Part shown: in pieces, positions 26,938-36,882 of the stretch
Layout: each line of letters opens with the position of its first letter
How positions within the stretch are numbered: position 1 is the stretch's first letter
NCBI RefSeq assembly: GCF_000428825.1
Contig: NZ_AUAR01000016.1
Coordinates: forward strand, 1-64,000
Reading direction: 5' to 3'
DNA from: Desulfomicrobium escambiense DSM 10707
GTDB taxonomy: Bacteria; Desulfobacterota; Desulfovibrionia; Desulfovibrionales; Desulfomicrobiaceae
DNA: 64,000 bases
The notes under the pieces: model-generated
Told to the model about the DNA's origin: nothing
The model's input: the letters and a program-made list of their open reading frames with translations, nothing else
Databases searched by the model: none
Program-made: the position numbers and the translations under genes

Positions 26938-27975
26938 GTGCAATCCACGACCTGTCTCATTCTCGATATCGGAAGCGGCACCCAGGACGTGCTGCTCTAT
27001 CAGGAAGGCCTGGAGCTGGAGAACTGCCCCAAGTTGATCCTGCCGTCCCCGGCCCGGAACGTGGCCGCCCGCATCAGGGAGCTGACGAAGGCCGGGCGCG
27101 ACATCTATTTGCACGGCCAGAACATGGGAGGGGGCTTCTGGCGGGCGGTCAAAGCCCACCAGGACGCGGGCCTCAAGGTCTACGCCCACCCCGAGGCCGC
27201 CCTGGCCCTGGGCGACGACCTGGACCAGGTGCGCGGCCACGGCATCGAGATCACCTCCATCCCGCCTCTTTCGGCCTCGCAGGTGCTGCTGACGGACTTC
27301 GACCCCGGCTTCTGGCGCGGCCTTCTGCAGCACGCCGGGCTGCCCCAGCCCGACCTCGTCCTGGCCTGCGTGCAAGACCACGGCTTCCACCCCGGCAAGA
27401 GCAACCGCATCTCGCGCTTCGCCTACTGGGAGCGGTTCATGAACGAGGACGGTGGGGACATTTCGCGCCTGCTGTACGCCGACCCGCCCGAGGAGATGAC
27501 CCGCCTGCAGTGCCTGCGCCGCTCCATCGGCGTGGGACTCGTGGCCGACACGGGCTCGGCCGCCCTGCTGGGCGCGCTTTTCGACCCGTCCGTGGAGCGC
27601 ACGGCGGCGGACGAAGGCGTGCTCGTGGTCAACGTCGGCAACAGTCACACCATCGCCTTCCTGGTCCTCGGCAGGCGGGTCTTGGGCGTGTACGAACACC
27701 ACACCGGCCACCTGGACGAGGCCAGGCTGCTCGATCACCTGACGCGCTTCAGGCACGGGGAATTGAGCAATGCGGAAGTCTTCGACGACGGCGGCCACGG
27801 CTGCGTGACCGTGCCGGACCTGCCCGAGGGTTTCGAGCGCATCGTGGTCCTGGGCCCCCGTCGAGCCCTGCTGGCCGACGCCAAGGTGGAATTCCTGGCT
27901 CCCGGCGGCGACATGATGCTGGCCGGGTGCTTCGGCCTGCTGAAAGGGTGGCGGGAGATGGGCGGCGCGGCATAG
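26938..27975 (+). CDS. DUF1786 protein, ASKHA-fold ATPase-like
   Basis: A 345-aa protein with two phosphate-binding motifs of the actin/sugar-kinase/Hsp70 fold: LDIGSGTQDVLL at about residues 8-19 and VNVGNSHTIAFL near 232-243. This matches DUF1786, a family sometimes labelled as related to pyruvate formate-lyase activation but of unproven function; there is no radical-SAM cysteine motif. I start it at GTG 26938 because AAGGAG lies about 8 nt upstream and the first phosphate loop is then N-terminal. It stands alone between the clpB terminator and a convergent hairpin. Confidence 0.8.
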   Translation: MQSTTCLILDIGSGTQDVLLYQEGLELENCPKLILPSPARNVAARIRELTKAGRDIYLHGQNMGGGFWRAVKAHQDAGLKVYAHPEAALALGDDLDQVRGHGIEITSIPPLSASQVLLTDFDPGFWRGLLQHAGLPQPDLVLACVQDHGFHPGKSNRISRFAYWERFMNEDGGDISRLLYADPPEEMTRLQCLRRSIGVGLVADTGSAALLGALFDPSVERTAADEGVLVVNVGNSHTIAFLVLGRRVLGVYEHHTGHLDEARLLDHLTRFRHGELSNAEVFDDGGHGCVTVPDLPEGFERIVVLGPRRALLADAKVEFLAPGGDMMLAGCFGLLKGWREMGGAA

Positions 27976-27992
27976 CCGTCGCGCCGTTTCGG

Positions 27993-28020
27993 GGCGGGCC
28001 GGACAGGCGTCTGGCCCGCC
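27993..28020. terminator. Hairpin between convergent genes
   Basis: GGCGGGCC (27993-28000) pairs with GGCCCGCC (28013-28020), and GAC/GTC inside extends the stem around an AGGC loop. There is no T run. It lies in the 52-bp gap between the convergent DUF1786 and flavin-binding genes, so a role in termination or transcript protection is likely. Confidence 0.65.
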
Positions 28021-28027
28021 GGTATCG

Positions 28028-28501
28028 TCACTGCGCCCGTTTGCCCGTCATCTCGAGAATCCCGATCTTCCAGACATCGACTTTTTCGATCTTGTCCGCA
28101 GGTACCCGTTCGCCGTTTGTCGAGTATTGGTCCGCGATGACCTGCAGGGCCGCGCGCTTTTCGGACGGGTCCGTGATTCGGCCGGCTACGCCGTGGACGA
28201 TGACCGTGGCGTAGGCGAAGCCCCAGGCGCAGGGGCTGTCGCCTTTGGGTTCGAAGGCAAGGCCGTGCTCGAAGAGACAGCACACACGGGGGTTGCGGCA
28301 CAGGATGTCGAGCTTGAGTCCGTCCTGAGCGCAGTGAATGAAGATGGACGCGCCGTCGTATCCGAAGGACATGGGCACGACGTAGGGCTCGTCGTCCAGG
28401 CACATGGCCAGGCGCATGACCCTGGCCGAGCGGATGACGTGTTCCATCTCGGAAGGGTCGGTGATTTGGTTCTTCGCGCGGCGCATGGGGTGGTTCAGCA
28501 T
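28028..28501 (-). CDS. Pyridoxamine 5'-phosphate oxidase-like flavin-binding protein
   Basis: This 157-aa protein has the split-barrel FMN-binding pattern of the NimA/PNPOx-like family: a short helical start (MRRAKNQITDPSEMEHVIRS), then RLAMCLDDEPYVVPMSFGYD, then SIFIHCAQDGLKLDILCRNP and AWGFAYATVIVHGVAGRI. Such proteins bind FMN, F420 or heme; the ligand and substrate cannot be read here. The next gene (28529) is on the same strand, 27 bp upstream, so the two may be cotranscribed. Confidence 0.85.
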   Translation of the reverse strand: MLNHPMRRAKNQITDPSEMEHVIRSARVMRLAMCLDDEPYVVPMSFGYDGASIFIHCAQDGLKLDILCRNPRVCCLFEHGLAFEPKGDSPCAWGFAYATVIVHGVAGRITDPSEKRAALQVIADQYSTNGERVPADKIEKVDVWKIGILEMTGKRAQ

Positions 28502-28528
28502 CGATGGGTCCTTGAAGGAATGAGCGGG

Positions 28529-28921
28529 TTACGGAAAGATGCGCAGGGCGGCTGCCGCCACGGGAGAAACGGCGACCGTCGCGAGGACCAGGGGCCATAT
28601 GTCCCCGTTCTCGAAACGGTAGGCGCGCAGGAGTTCCGACCAGGATTTCCGGGCGACGAAACGGCCGAAGAGAAACTCGAAGGCCACGGTCAGCGTCAGC
28701 CAGGCGAGGCCGACTCCCGCGTAGTGCAGGTGACCGGGGAGCGGAATCCAGGGGACGGTCAGCAGAGTCCAGCCCAGGATGACCGCGCTCAGGATCAGCC
28801 CGCTGACCGTGCGCGCCCGTTTCGGTCCGAGCGTTCCGACGAGGATTGTGTCGCGAAGTATTCCGTTGGCTATGGCCATGGGGATGATGGCCGCCCAAAG
28901 GAGCAGTAGCCTGAAGGTCAT
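28529..28921 (-). CDS. Small four-helix integral membrane protein
   Basis: A 130-aa hydrophobic protein with about four membrane spans (1-20, 38-58, 65-90, 108-128) and a charged loop between the third and fourth (FGRFVARKSWSELLRAYRFE). I do not recognise the family. I chose the start at 28921 (MTFRLLLLW) because a CCGGAG SD lies upstream and the longer frame adds a polar, unlikely N-terminus. It is divergent from tex. Confidence 0.7.
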   Translation of the reverse strand: MTFRLLLLWAAIIPMAIANGILRDTILVGTLGPKRARTVSGLILSAVILGWTLLTVPWIPLPGHLHYAGVGLAWLTLTVAFEFLFGRFVARKSWSELLRAYRFENGDIWPLVLATVAVSPVAAAALRIFP

Positions 28922-29070
28922 GAACCGGTCTCCGGAGAGGTGAATGCCGTGCCCGGCCGGGTCGGGGCGGAGCGGGGACGCTGATTGCCCCGTCCGCAGC
29001 ATGTACGGTATTGATCTCGCGTCCCGCAAGCACTACGTCGGCCCTTCGATCGCACATTCAAGGAGTTGCA

Positions 29071-31200
29071 ATGCCTCAATCGGATATTTTCAAGCGCGTC
29101 GGCAAGGCCGTGTCCATTTCCGAGACCCAGGTCAGGAGCGTGGCCGAACTGCTGGACGAAGGCGGCACGGTCCCGTTCATCGCCCGCTACCGCAAGGAAC
29201 GCACAGGAGGCCTGGACGAGGTGGCCATCCAGAACGTCCGCGACGCCCTCGACGCGGCCCGCGAACTGGACAAGCGCCGGGAGGCGATCCTGGGCAGCCT
29301 GCGCGAGCGGGACCTGCTGAACGCCGAACTGGAGCGGGCCGTGCTGCGGTCCGGGACCCTGGCCGAACTGGAGGACGTCTACCTGCCGTACCGTCCCAAG
29401 AAGCGCACCCGCGCGACCATGGCCCGGGAGCGGGGTCTGGAGCCTCTGGCCCGGGCGATCCTGGGCGGCGGGGTGAATCCGGAAGCCGCGGCCGTGCAGT
29501 ACGTCAACCCTGGGAAGGACGTGCCCGACGCTGCGGCCGCCCTGGCCGGGGCGCGGGACATCATCGCCGAGGCGGTCAGCGAGGACAGGCGCTGCCGCGA
29601 GGGGCTGCGCGCCCTGTTCGCGGCCAAGGGCGTCATCTCGTCGGCGGTGCGCAAGGGCCAGGACGCCGAGGGGCAGAAGTACCTCGATTATTTCGACTGG
29701 CGCGAACCCGCGCGCACGGCTCCGGGGCATCGCATCCTGGCCATGCTGCGCGGGGAGCGGGAGAAGGTGCTGTCCCTGTCTCTGCGTCCGGACCAGGACG
29801 AGGCCCTGTCTCTGCTGCTGCGGACCTTCCCCGTCCCCAAGGGGCCGTGCGGCGAGGTGGTCAAGGAGGCCGCAGCCGACGGCTACTCCCGCCTTCTGGC
29901 CCCGTCCCTGGAGACGGAGCTGTGGGGCGAGCTCAAAACGAAGGCTGACGCGGAGGCCATCGGCGTGTTCGCCGCCAACCTGCGCGAGCTGCTGCTGGCC
30001 CCGCCCCTTGGGCCGCGCCGCATCCTGGCCCTGGACCCGGGCCTGCGCACGGGTGCCAAGCTCGTCTGCCTGGACGAGCAGGGGATTCTCCTGCACTGGC
30101 AGACGATATTTCCCGTGGGCGGCAAGGGCCAGGCCGAAGAGGCCGGGCGGGCGATCGTCTCATTGGTCCGAACCCACTCCGTGCAGGCCGTCGCCGTGGG
30201 CAACGGCACGGGGGGGCGCGAGACCGAGGCGTTCGTCAGGGGGCTTGGCCTGCCGGCGAACGTTGACGTCATCCTGGTCAACGAGGCCGGGGCTTCGGTC
30301 TATTCGGCATCGGAAATCGCGCGGCGCGAGTTTCCGGACCTGGACCTGACCTACCGCGGCGCCGTGTCCATCGGACGGCGGCTTATGGACCCGTTGGCCG
30401 AGCTGGTCAAGATCGATCCCAAGTCCATCGGCGTGGGCCAGTACCAGCATGACGTGGACCAGACGGCCCTGAAGAAGAGCCTCGATGACGTGGTCGTGTC
30501 CTGCGTCAACCAGGTCGGCGTGGACGTGAACACGGCAAGCCCGGAACTCCTGGCCCACGTCTCGGGCCTGGGCCCGGTCCTGGCCGCCAATATCGTAGAG
30601 CATCGCAAGGAGAATGGGCCCTTCACGGACCGTCGAGGCCTGCTCAAGGTCAAACGCCTGGGGCCCAAGGCCTTCGAGCAGTGCGCGGGCTTTCTGCGCA
30701 TCCGGAACGGAAAGAACCCCCTGGACGGCAGCGCCATCCATCCCGAGCGCTACGAACTGGTCGGGCGCATGGCCAAGGATGTTGGCTGCGGGATTGCCGA
30801 ACTCCTGCGGGACGAAGGCCAACGCAGACGCATCGATCTTTTGCGGTACGTGGGGGACGAGGTGGGGCTGCCCACCCTCAAGGACATCCTGGCCGAGCTG
30901 GAGAAGCCTGGGCGCGACCCGCGCCAGGCCTTTCAGGTCTTCCGCTTCGCCGACGTGCATGACATCGTGGACCTGCACCCGGGCATGAGCGTGCCGGGCA
31001 TCGTGACCAACGTGACGCGATTCGGGGCCTTCGTGGACGTGGGCGTGCATCAGGACGGCCTGGTGCACATCAGCAACCTGGCCGACCGCTACGTGCGCGA
31101 CCCCTCGGAGGTTGTCCGCACGGGCCAGCAGGTGCAGGTCACGGTGCTCGAAGTGGACGTGAAGCGACGCCGCATCGGCCTGTCCATGCGCGCAATCTGA
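29071..31200 (+). CDS. tex: Tex family S1 RNA-binding protein
   Basis: Tex is a conserved nucleic-acid-binding transcription accessory protein. The 709-aa sequence has the N-terminal HTH region, the YqgF/RNase H-like domain (RRILALDPGLRTGAKLVCLD, about 323-342), a helix-hairpin-helix region (NTASPELLAHVSGLGPVLA) and a C-terminal S1 domain (about 630-705, MSVPGIVTNVTRFGAFVDVG). I start it at ATG 29071, where AAGGAG lies 5 nt upstream. It is full length. A palindromic repeat follows 40 bp after its stop. Confidence 0.96.
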   Translation: MPQSDIFKRVGKAVSISETQVRSVAELLDEGGTVPFIARYRKERTGGLDEVAIQNVRDALDAARELDKRREAILGSLRERDLLNAELERAVLRSGTLAELEDVYLPYRPKKRTRATMARERGLEPLARAILGGGVNPEAAAVQYVNPGKDVPDAAAALAGARDIIAEAVSEDRRCREGLRALFAAKGVISSAVRKGQDAEGQKYLDYFDWREPARTAPGHRILAMLRGEREKVLSLSLRPDQDEALSLLLRTFPVPKGPCGEVVKEAAADGYSRLLAPSLETELWGELKTKADAEAIGVFAANLRELLLAPPLGPRRILALDPGLRTGAKLVCLDEQGILLHWQTIFPVGGKGQAEEAGRAIVSLVRTHSVQAVAVGNGTGGRETEAFVRGLGLPANVDVILVNEAGASVYSASEIARREFPDLDLTYRGAVSIGRRLMDPLAELVKIDPKSIGVGQYQHDVDQTALKKSLDDVVVSCVNQVGVDVNTASPELLAHVSGLGPVLAANIVEHRKENGPFTDRRGLLKVKRLGPKAFEQCAGFLRIRNGKNPLDGSAIHPERYELVGRMAKDVGCGIAELLRDEGQRRRIDLLRYVGDEVGLPTLKDILAELEKPGRDPRQAFQVFRFADVHDIVDLHPGMSVPGIVTNVTRFGAFVDVGVHQDGLVHISNLADRYVRDPSEVVRTGQQVQVTVLEVDVKRRRIGLSMRAI

Positions 31201-31239
31201 ACGCGTATCGTTACCCAATCAAAACCATCCCCCACGCGC

Positions 31240-31276
31240 GGGTGCAGGGGGCGCGCCCCCTGCCCGCCGGAGGCAT
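31240..31276. repeat. Dispersed hairpin repeat, copy 1
   Basis: GGGTGCAGGGGGCG / CGCCCCCTGCCC forms a near-perfect hairpin followed by the fixed tail GCCGGAGGCAT. The same unit recurs at 39291-39326 and 39652-39690. It lies between the convergent tex and EamA genes, 14 bp after the EamA stop, so it may act as a terminator or REP-like mRNA end. Confidence 0.85.
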
Positions 31277-31290
31277 CTTCTTCTTTCCCC

Positions 31291-32169
31291 CTACGACGCG
31301 CCCGGCCGGTTGGCCAGGTACACGCCGGAGATGACCATGGCGCCGCCCGCGAGCAGGGCGGAGGTCACGGGTTCGTCCAGGATGACGTAGCCCATGGCGA
31401 TGGCGAAGACGGGCACGAGGTTGATGAAGATGCCGGCTCGGGCGGCGCCGATGGCGCGGATGCCGGCGTAGTACCAGGTGAAGGCCACGCCCGTGGCCAC
31501 GACGCCCAAAAAGAGGATGTTGCCCCAGTCCACGAGGCTGGCGCGGCCGATGTCTTCCAGCAGGCCGTGGGTCAGGGCCGGGGTGACGAGCATCAGGGTG
31601 CCGAGGATGCAGGACCAGGTCACGGCCATGAGCGGGTTCACCCGTTTCATGACCCGGCTTCCGGCCACGGAGTAGGCGGTCCAGGCGGCCACGCAGCCGA
31701 GGATCATGAGATCGCCATGGGATAGGCCGCCCTGGAAGAGTTTCAGGGGGTTGCCTCCGGAGAGGACGATGGATGCGCCTGTCAGGGACAGCAGGGTCCC
31801 GGCGATCTTGCCCGGAGTGAGGCGTTCGCCGAGCAGGAGGGCCGAGATGATGCTGATGATGACGGGCACCGAAGCAATGATGAGGGCCGCGCGGCCGGCG
31901 GGGACGGTTTGGAGGCCGGTGAAGAAGAATGCGTTGTAGAGGAAGATGCCGGTCAGGCCGAGGAAGGCCACTGGCAGGATGTCCTTGCGGGGCAGGGCCG
32001 GGAATGCGCCGTTCACGCGCCAGGACCAGAAGAGCAGAAAGGCCGAGGCCGTGACGAAGCGCAGCAGGGCGGCGGAGAAGGGCCCCATGTCCTGGGCCAG
32101 GATGCGGCCGGAAATCCAGGTCGCGCCCCAGAAGAAGACGGAGCCGACGAGTTTGGCATAGACGAGCAT
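31291..32169 (-). CDS. EamA/DMT superfamily transporter
   Basis: A 292-aa membrane protein with about ten helices in two EamA repeats (first from VGSVFFWGATWISGRILAQD; second from ILGCVAAWTAYSVAGSRVMK), the layout of metabolite exporters of the drug/metabolite transporter superfamily. The substrate is unknown. The SD AAGGA precedes the start. It is divergent from bacterioferritin, and the hairpin repeat lies just beyond its stop. Confidence 0.92.
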   Translation of the reverse strand: MLVYAKLVGSVFFWGATWISGRILAQDMGPFSAALLRFVTASAFLLFWSWRVNGAFPALPRKDILPVAFLGLTGIFLYNAFFFTGLQTVPAGRAALIIASVPVIISIISALLLGERLTPGKIAGTLLSLTGASIVLSGGNPLKLFQGGLSHGDLMILGCVAAWTAYSVAGSRVMKRVNPLMAVTWSCILGTLMLVTPALTHGLLEDIGRASLVDWGNILFLGVVATGVAFTWYYAGIRAIGAARAGIFINLVPVFAIAMGYVILDEPVTSALLAGGAMVISGVYLANRPGAS

Positions 32170-32355
32170 GGCGTTCCTTGGAGCGAAAAGCGGTGTGCGT
32201 GAAGATGCGCTGTGTACTCCCGATGCCCTGCGGCATCAAGAGAGCGGGCCCGGAAAATCAGTTTTGAAATGACTTGCCGCTTGCGCCCTGTCTTTGGTAA
32301 ACTGTTAATGTTTTATGCAGAAGCAAGAAAACCTTTAATATCTCAGGAGGATAAT

Positions 32356-32889
32356 ATGGCTCTTTCGAAGGAAGAACGCCGTGCCCGCGTCATCGATGCC
32401 TTGAACCAGGCTCGGGCCATGGAACTCTTCGCCATCACCCAGTACATGAACCAGCACTACAATCTGGACAGCATGGATTACGGCGAACTGGCCGCCAAGA
32501 TGAAGCTCATCGCCATCGACGAGATGCGCCACGCGGAGATGTTCGCGGAGCGCGTCAAGGAACTCGGCGGCGAGCCGACCACGTCGTACGAAGGCGACCT
32601 GAAGAAGGGCCAGGACGTGCGCAGCATCTTCCCCTACGACACCCAGCTCGAGGACGACACCATCGACGTCTACAGCCAGTTCCTGCTGACCTGCCGCGAC
32701 AACGGCGATCCCATCAGCGCCAAGCTCTTCGAGACCATCATCGAGGAGGAACAGGCCCATATGAACTACTTCGACAACGTCGGCAACCACATCGAGACGC
32801 TGGGCGACACCTACCTGTCCAAGATCGCCGGCACCTCCGCTTCCACGGGCCCCTCCACCAAGGGTTTCCTGATCAGCGGCGGCAACTGA
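32356..32889 (+). CDS. bfr: Bacterioferritin
   Basis: The 177-aa ferritin-like protein carries all ferroxidase residues at E23, E56, H59, E99, E132 and H135, and Met57 in the place of the heme-ligating Met52 of E. coli Bfr. It oxidises and stores iron and consumes oxygen or peroxide. Desulfovibrio desulfuricans bacterioferritin uses iron-coproporphyrin III as its heme; whether this one does cannot be seen. I start it at ATG 32356, behind a near-consensus AGGAGG SD; longer upstream frames have no SD. A terminator follows at once, so it is monocistronic. Confidence 0.95.
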   Translation: MALSKEERRARVIDALNQARAMELFAITQYMNQHYNLDSMDYGELAAKMKLIAIDEMRHAEMFAERVKELGGEPTTSYEGDLKKGQDVRSIFPYDTQLEDDTIDVYSQFLLTCRDNGDPISAKLFETIIEEEQAHMNYFDNVGNHIETLGDTYLSKIAGTSASTGPSTKGFLISGGN

Positions 32890-32908
32890 ACCCTTCCCGT
32901 TTCAAGCC

Positions 32909-32940
32909 GATGCGCGGGCCTCGCCCGCGCATCTTTTTTT
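32909..32940 (+). terminator. Terminator after bfr
   Basis: An 11-bp perfect stem GATGCGCGGGC (32909-32919), loop CTC, GCCCGCGCATC (32923-32933), followed by seven T. Confidence 0.96.
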
Positions 32941-33036
32941 GTCACGGCTTGCCTTGACTCCCCAACCGCGCTAGTTTGCCCAACATATTGAATCCGTTCG
33001 CAGTGGCAATCGAGTCCGCACAGGAGGCCCGAGCGC

Positions 33037-35340
33037 ATGCCCCAGACCGCAACTCCCGAAATTCACCCCGATCCGCCCCGAAGGGCCGTGTCTGAAGCCC
33101 TGCACAACGACGTCGCGGCATGGGTCGTCCTGGCCATTTCCCTGATCATTACTCTTCTCAGCTGGCAGATCGCGTCCAGATCGGTTGAGAACCATTTGCG
33201 GGACAGTTTCAACTTCGAGGTGGAGAAGGCCGGGCAGGCCATCTCCAAGCGGATGCAGGAGTACGAGCAGGTGCTGCGTAGCGGCGTCGGGCTCTTTCTG
33301 GCTTCGGAGAGCGTGACCCGCAAGGATTGGCACCTCTTCGTCGAAAATCTGCAGATCGACACCTACTGGCCTGGCATCCAGGGCATCGGCTTCAGCCTCA
33401 TGATCTCACCGGAAGAACTGGCCGGGCATGAACGGCAGATACAGGCCGAAGGATTCCCCGACTACGGGGTTCGTCCGCGCGGGCCACGTGAGCAGTACAG
33501 CTCCATCATCTATCTCGAACCGTTCGACGACAGGAACGTGCGCGCCTTCGGCTACGACATGTTCTCCGAGTCCGTGCGGAGGGCGGCCATGACCCGGGCC
33601 AGGGACAGCGGCTTGCCGGCAGTGTCGGGCAAGGTCACCCTGGTGCAGGAGACGGACCAGGACGTGCAGCCCGGATTTCTCATGTACCTGCCCCTCTATC
33701 GTCCGGGGCTGCCCACCGATACCGTCGAAAGGCGCAGGGCCGCGTTGCACGGTTTTGTCTACAGCCCGTTCCGCATCCGGGATCTGATGAACGGAATCCT
33801 TGGTCATGGACTGCCGAACCTGCACTTCCGCGTCCATGACGGGCAGGGCGCGAACGCGGATTCGCTACTCTACGACTCGCAGCCGGCACGGATTTTCGGC
33901 CGGGATTGCTCGCTGGTCACCGAGAGAACCATTGAACTGCCCGGCCGGACGTGGACGGTCCGCTTCGCCGCCCTGCCCGAGTTCGAGGATGAGATGAGGA
34001 CGGATCAGCCCCTGATCATCGCGGTCGGGGGCGTGGCCGTGGACCTGTTGCTGTTTGCGGTGATCTGGTCCCTGTCGTTGCAGCGCAGGCGTTCAGTGCG
34101 GCACGCGGCGGCCATGGCCGCGGTCATGGGGGATCTGCAGGCGGCCAGGGACCAGGCCGAGGCGGCCAACCTGGCCAAGTCGGCGTTTCTGGCGAACATG
34201 AGCCATGAACTGCGCACTCCCCTGAACGGGATCATGGGCATGCTGCAACTCCTGCAGATGACGGAGCTCAACGGGGAGCAGGAGGATTACGCGTCGACGG
34301 CGGTGTTTTCCTGCACCAGGCTGACACGGCTGCTGGGGGACATTCTGGACCTCTCGCGGGTTGAAGCCGGCAAGATCCAGATTCAGCGCCAACCTTTCAA
34401 TCTGCGGGGGATGCTGCATTCCCTCGGAGAGTTGTTTCAGCCGGCGGCGCGCCAGTCCGGAGTCGAGCTCTCGGTGCACATCCCGGACGATCTGCCGGCC
34501 ATGGTCGAGGGCGACGAGCACCGGGTGCTGCAGATTCTCTCGAACCTTGTCGGCAACTCCGTGAAATTCACCGGCAGCGGTTCGGTGCGGCTCGAAGCCT
34601 GCATGCTGCCGTTTTCTCCGGTCGGCGACAGGATGTTTCTCTTTCTGGTTGCGGATACCGGGCCGGGCATCGACGACCGGAGTCTCGGGTCCATTTTCGA
34701 GCCGTTCAGACAGGGGGAGAACACGGGCGAGAAAAGCAGACAGGGCGCGGGCCTGGGCCTGAGCATCGTGCGTGGGCTGGTCGGGCTCATGGGCGGGACC
34801 GTTTCCGTGGAGACGGAACCGGGCGCAGGGACGACCTTTGCCGTTGCCCTGCCCCTTGGCGAGGCCGAGCGGGAAACTCCGGCCGAATGCTGCGAACTCG
34901 GGTTGCGTCCCGGTCAACGGATGACTTCCCTGCGTGTGCTGCTGGTGGAGGACGAACCCGTCAACCGCCTCGGCATCTCGGCCATGCTGGGCAAGCGCGG
35001 CGTCGAGGTCCTCCAGGCGGGGAACGGGCAGGAAGCCCTCGACATTTTGGGCCGGCAGCGTGTGGATCTCGTGTTCATGGACGTGCAGATGCCGGTTCTG
35101 GACGGCTTGGAAACCACGCGAATCATCAGGACCGACCCCCGCTTCGCCGAGTGCTCGCGTGTGCCCATCGTAGCCCTGACGGCCTATGCCATGGTCGGAG
35201 ACCGTGAGCGGCTGCTGGCGGCGGGCATGGATGCCTATTTGGCCAAACCTGTTGAAATGAAGAGCCTTTTCGAAATTCTTGAACGCCTGGTCCCCGAGGG
35301 GGAGCGAGGCGTGCAGGCAGAGGCGGATTCCGGCGCATGA
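33037..35340 (+). CDS. CHASE-domain hybrid sensor histidine kinase
   Basis: A 767-aa membrane sensor. Helix 1 (about 28-48) and helix 2 (about 320-345) enclose a periplasmic CHASE domain (typical QGIGFSLMI and [13 protein letters not shown]...LYRPG). After these come a HisKA domain with H390 ([12 protein letters not shown]), a HATPase domain ([24 protein letters not shown]) and a receiver ([10 protein letters not shown]; phospho-acceptor D682 in FMDVQMP; K in LAKPV). It has all its catalytic residues. No response-regulator gene is adjacent, so its output partner is elsewhere, and the ligand is unknown. Confidence 0.93.
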   Translation: MPQTATPEIHPDPPRRAVSEALHNDVAAWVVLAISLIITLLSWQIASRSVENHLRDSFNFEVEKAGQAISKRMQEYEQVLRSGVGLFLASESVTRKDWHLFVENLQIDTYWPGIQGIGFSLMISPEELAGHERQIQAEGFPDYGVRPRGPREQYSSIIYLEPFDDRNVRAFGYDMFSESVRRAAMTRARDSGLPAVSGKVTLVQETDQDVQPGFLMYLPLYRPGLPTDTVERRRAALHGFVYSPFRIRDLMNGILGHGLPNLHFRVHDGQGANADSLLYDSQPARIFGRDCSLVTERTIELPGRTWTVRFAALPEFEDEMRTDQPLIIAVGGVAVDLLLFAVIWSLSLQRRRSVRHAAAMAAVMGDLQAARDQAEAANLAKSAFLANMSHELRTPLNGIMGMLQLLQMTELNGEQEDYASTAVFSCTRLTRLLGDILDLSRVEAGKIQIQRQPFNLRGMLHSLGELFQPAARQSGVELSVHIPDDLPAMVEGDEHRVLQILSNLVGNSVKFTGSGSVRLEACMLPFSPVGDRMFLFLVADTGPGIDDRSLGSIFEPFRQGENTGEKSRQGAGLGLSIVRGLVGLMGGTVSVETEPGAGTTFAVALPLGEAERETPAECCELGLRPGQRMTSLRVLLVEDEPVNRLGISAMLGKRGVEVLQAGNGQEALDILGRQRVDLVFMDVQMPVLDGLETTRIIRTDPRFAECSRVPIVALTAYAMVGDRERLLAAGMDAYLAKPVEMKSLFEILERLVPEGERGVQAEADSGA

Positions 35341-35413
35341 ACGCGGGCTTTACCGGAGCGGACCGAAGGCGTAAAAGCCGCCCTCCACGCAAACGTCAAC
35401 CACAGGCAACGTC

Positions 35414-36139
35414 ATGAACGCCCCCTCCCGCCCCGGCGCGCGGCACCTCCCGCCGAACCTGCGCATCATCCACGAAGACCGCGACATCATCGTCGTGGAT
35501 AAGCCCGCCGGCATGCTGACCATGGCCACGGACACGGAGAAGGAGCGCACGGCGTATTTCGCCCTGACGGACTACGTGCGCAAGGGTAACTCCAAATCCC
35601 GCAACAGGATCTTCATTGTCCACCGCCTCGATCGCGAGACCTCGGGCCTCGTCATCTTCGCCAAGTCCGAAGAGGCCAAGCGGACCCTGCAGGAGCGCTG
35701 GGCCGAAACGACCAAGATCTACGCGGCGGTGGTGCACGGGCGCATGGACAAGGCCTCGGGTCTGGTCATATCGCATCTCATGGAGAGCGGCGTGCACAAG
35801 GTCTATTCCACCCGCGACACGACCCAGGGGAAGCTCGCGCGCACGGCTTGGAAGGTGGTTCAGGAGCGGGGGGAGTATACGTTGCTGGAGATAGAACTGC
35901 TGACGGGCCGCAAGCACCAGATCCGCGTGCAGATGGCGGACCTGGGCCACCCCGTGGTCGGGGACAGGAAGTACGGGGCGGGCGGGGATTCCTTCCCGCG
36001 TCTTGCCCTGCACGCCAAGTCCGTCACCTTCGCCCACCCCTTCAGGGGGCAGAGCATGACGCTGACGGCTCCGGTGCCGGCGGCCTTTGCGCAGCTGGTG
36101 GGGAGAATCGGTCAGGACGAACCCAAAACGGGGGATTGA
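35414..36139 (+). CDS. RluA-family pseudouridine synthase
   Basis: The 241-aa protein has the RluA/RsuA-type active site: the catalytic Asp is in HRLDRETSGLV (about residues 72-82), with IIVVDKPAGMLTM upstream and LLTGRKHQIRVQMADLGHPV, VGDRKYG and LALHAKSV downstream. It isomerises uridine in rRNA or tRNA; the exact target (RluC/RluD/TruC-like) cannot be chosen. There is no S4 domain. It converges on the ABC ATPase gene, leaving only 8 bp. Confidence 0.93.
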   Translation: MNAPSRPGARHLPPNLRIIHEDRDIIVVDKPAGMLTMATDTEKERTAYFALTDYVRKGNSKSRNRIFIVHRLDRETSGLVIFAKSEEAKRTLQERWAETTKIYAAVVHGRMDKASGLVISHLMESGVHKVYSTRDTTQGKLARTAWKVVQERGEYTLLEIELLTGRKHQIRVQMADLGHPVVGDRKYGAGGDSFPRLALHAKSVTFAHPFRGQSMTLTAPVPAAFAQLVGRIGQDEPKTGD

Positions 36140-36147
36140 CCCGGAAC

Positions 36148-36882
36148 CTACCGGCCCGTGCCCACGATCTTGCCCAGGAAGTCCCGCAGGCGGGGGTTCT
36201 TCGGGTTGCCGAAGAAATCTTTCGGCGCTCCTTCCTCCTGGATCACGCCCTGGTCGATAAAGATGACCCTGTCGGCCACCTCGCGTGCGAAGCCCATCTC
36301 GTGGGTGACGACGATCATGGTCATGCCTTCGGCGGCCAATTTTTTCATGACTTCGAGCACTTCGCCGACGAGTTCCGGGTCCAGGGCCGAGGTGGGCTCG
36401 TCGAAGAGGATGACCTTGGGCTGCAGGGCCAGGGCGCGGGCTATGGCCACGCGCTGCTTCTGACCGCCCGAGAGCTGCTCGGGGAAGGCTTCGGCCTTGG
36501 AGGCCAGACCAACCTTGGCCAGCAGGTCGTAGCCGAGGTGCTCGGCGTCGGCTTTGGGCATCTTGCGGACTTTTATAGGACCCAGCGTCACGTTGTCGAG
36601 GACGGTCATGTGGGGGAACAGGTTGAACTGCTGGAAGACCATGCCCGCCTCGGTGCGGACGTAGTTGATGTCCGTGTGCGGGTCCATGATGTCGTGCCCG
36701 TCGACGACGACGGTGCCGGATGTCGGCGTCTCCAGGCGGTTGATGCACCTGAGCACCGTTGATTTGCCCGAGCCCGAGGGGCCGATGATGCAGACCACCT
36801 CGCCGGCGTTGACGGTCAGGTCGACGCCCTTCAGTACTTCCAGATCCCCGAAACTCTTGTGCAGATTCCTGATCTCGATCAT
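36148..36882 (-). CDS. glnQ: Polar amino-acid ABC transporter ATPase (GlnQ type)
   Basis: The 244-aa ATPase has Walker A (GPSGSGKST), the Q-loop ([17 protein letters not shown]), the [15 protein letters not shown] signature, Walker B ([13 protein letters not shown]) and the H-loop (VVTHEMGFA), all typical of the GlnQ/HisP family. It overlaps the permease gene by 4 nt and forms an operon with it and the binding protein. The amino acid carried is not decided by the sequence. Confidence 0.95.
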   Translation of the reverse strand: MIEIRNLHKSFGDLEVLKGVDLTVNAGEVVCIIGPSGSGKSTVLRCINRLETPTSGTVVVDGHDIMDPHTDINYVRTEAGMVFQQFNLFPHMTVLDNVTLGPIKVRKMPKADAEHLGYDLLAKVGLASKAEAFPEQLSGGQKQRVAIARALALQPKVILFDEPTSALDPELVGEVLEVMKKLAAEGMTMIVVTHEMGFAREVADRVIFIDQGVIQEEGAPKDFFGNPKNPRLRDFLGKIVGTGR

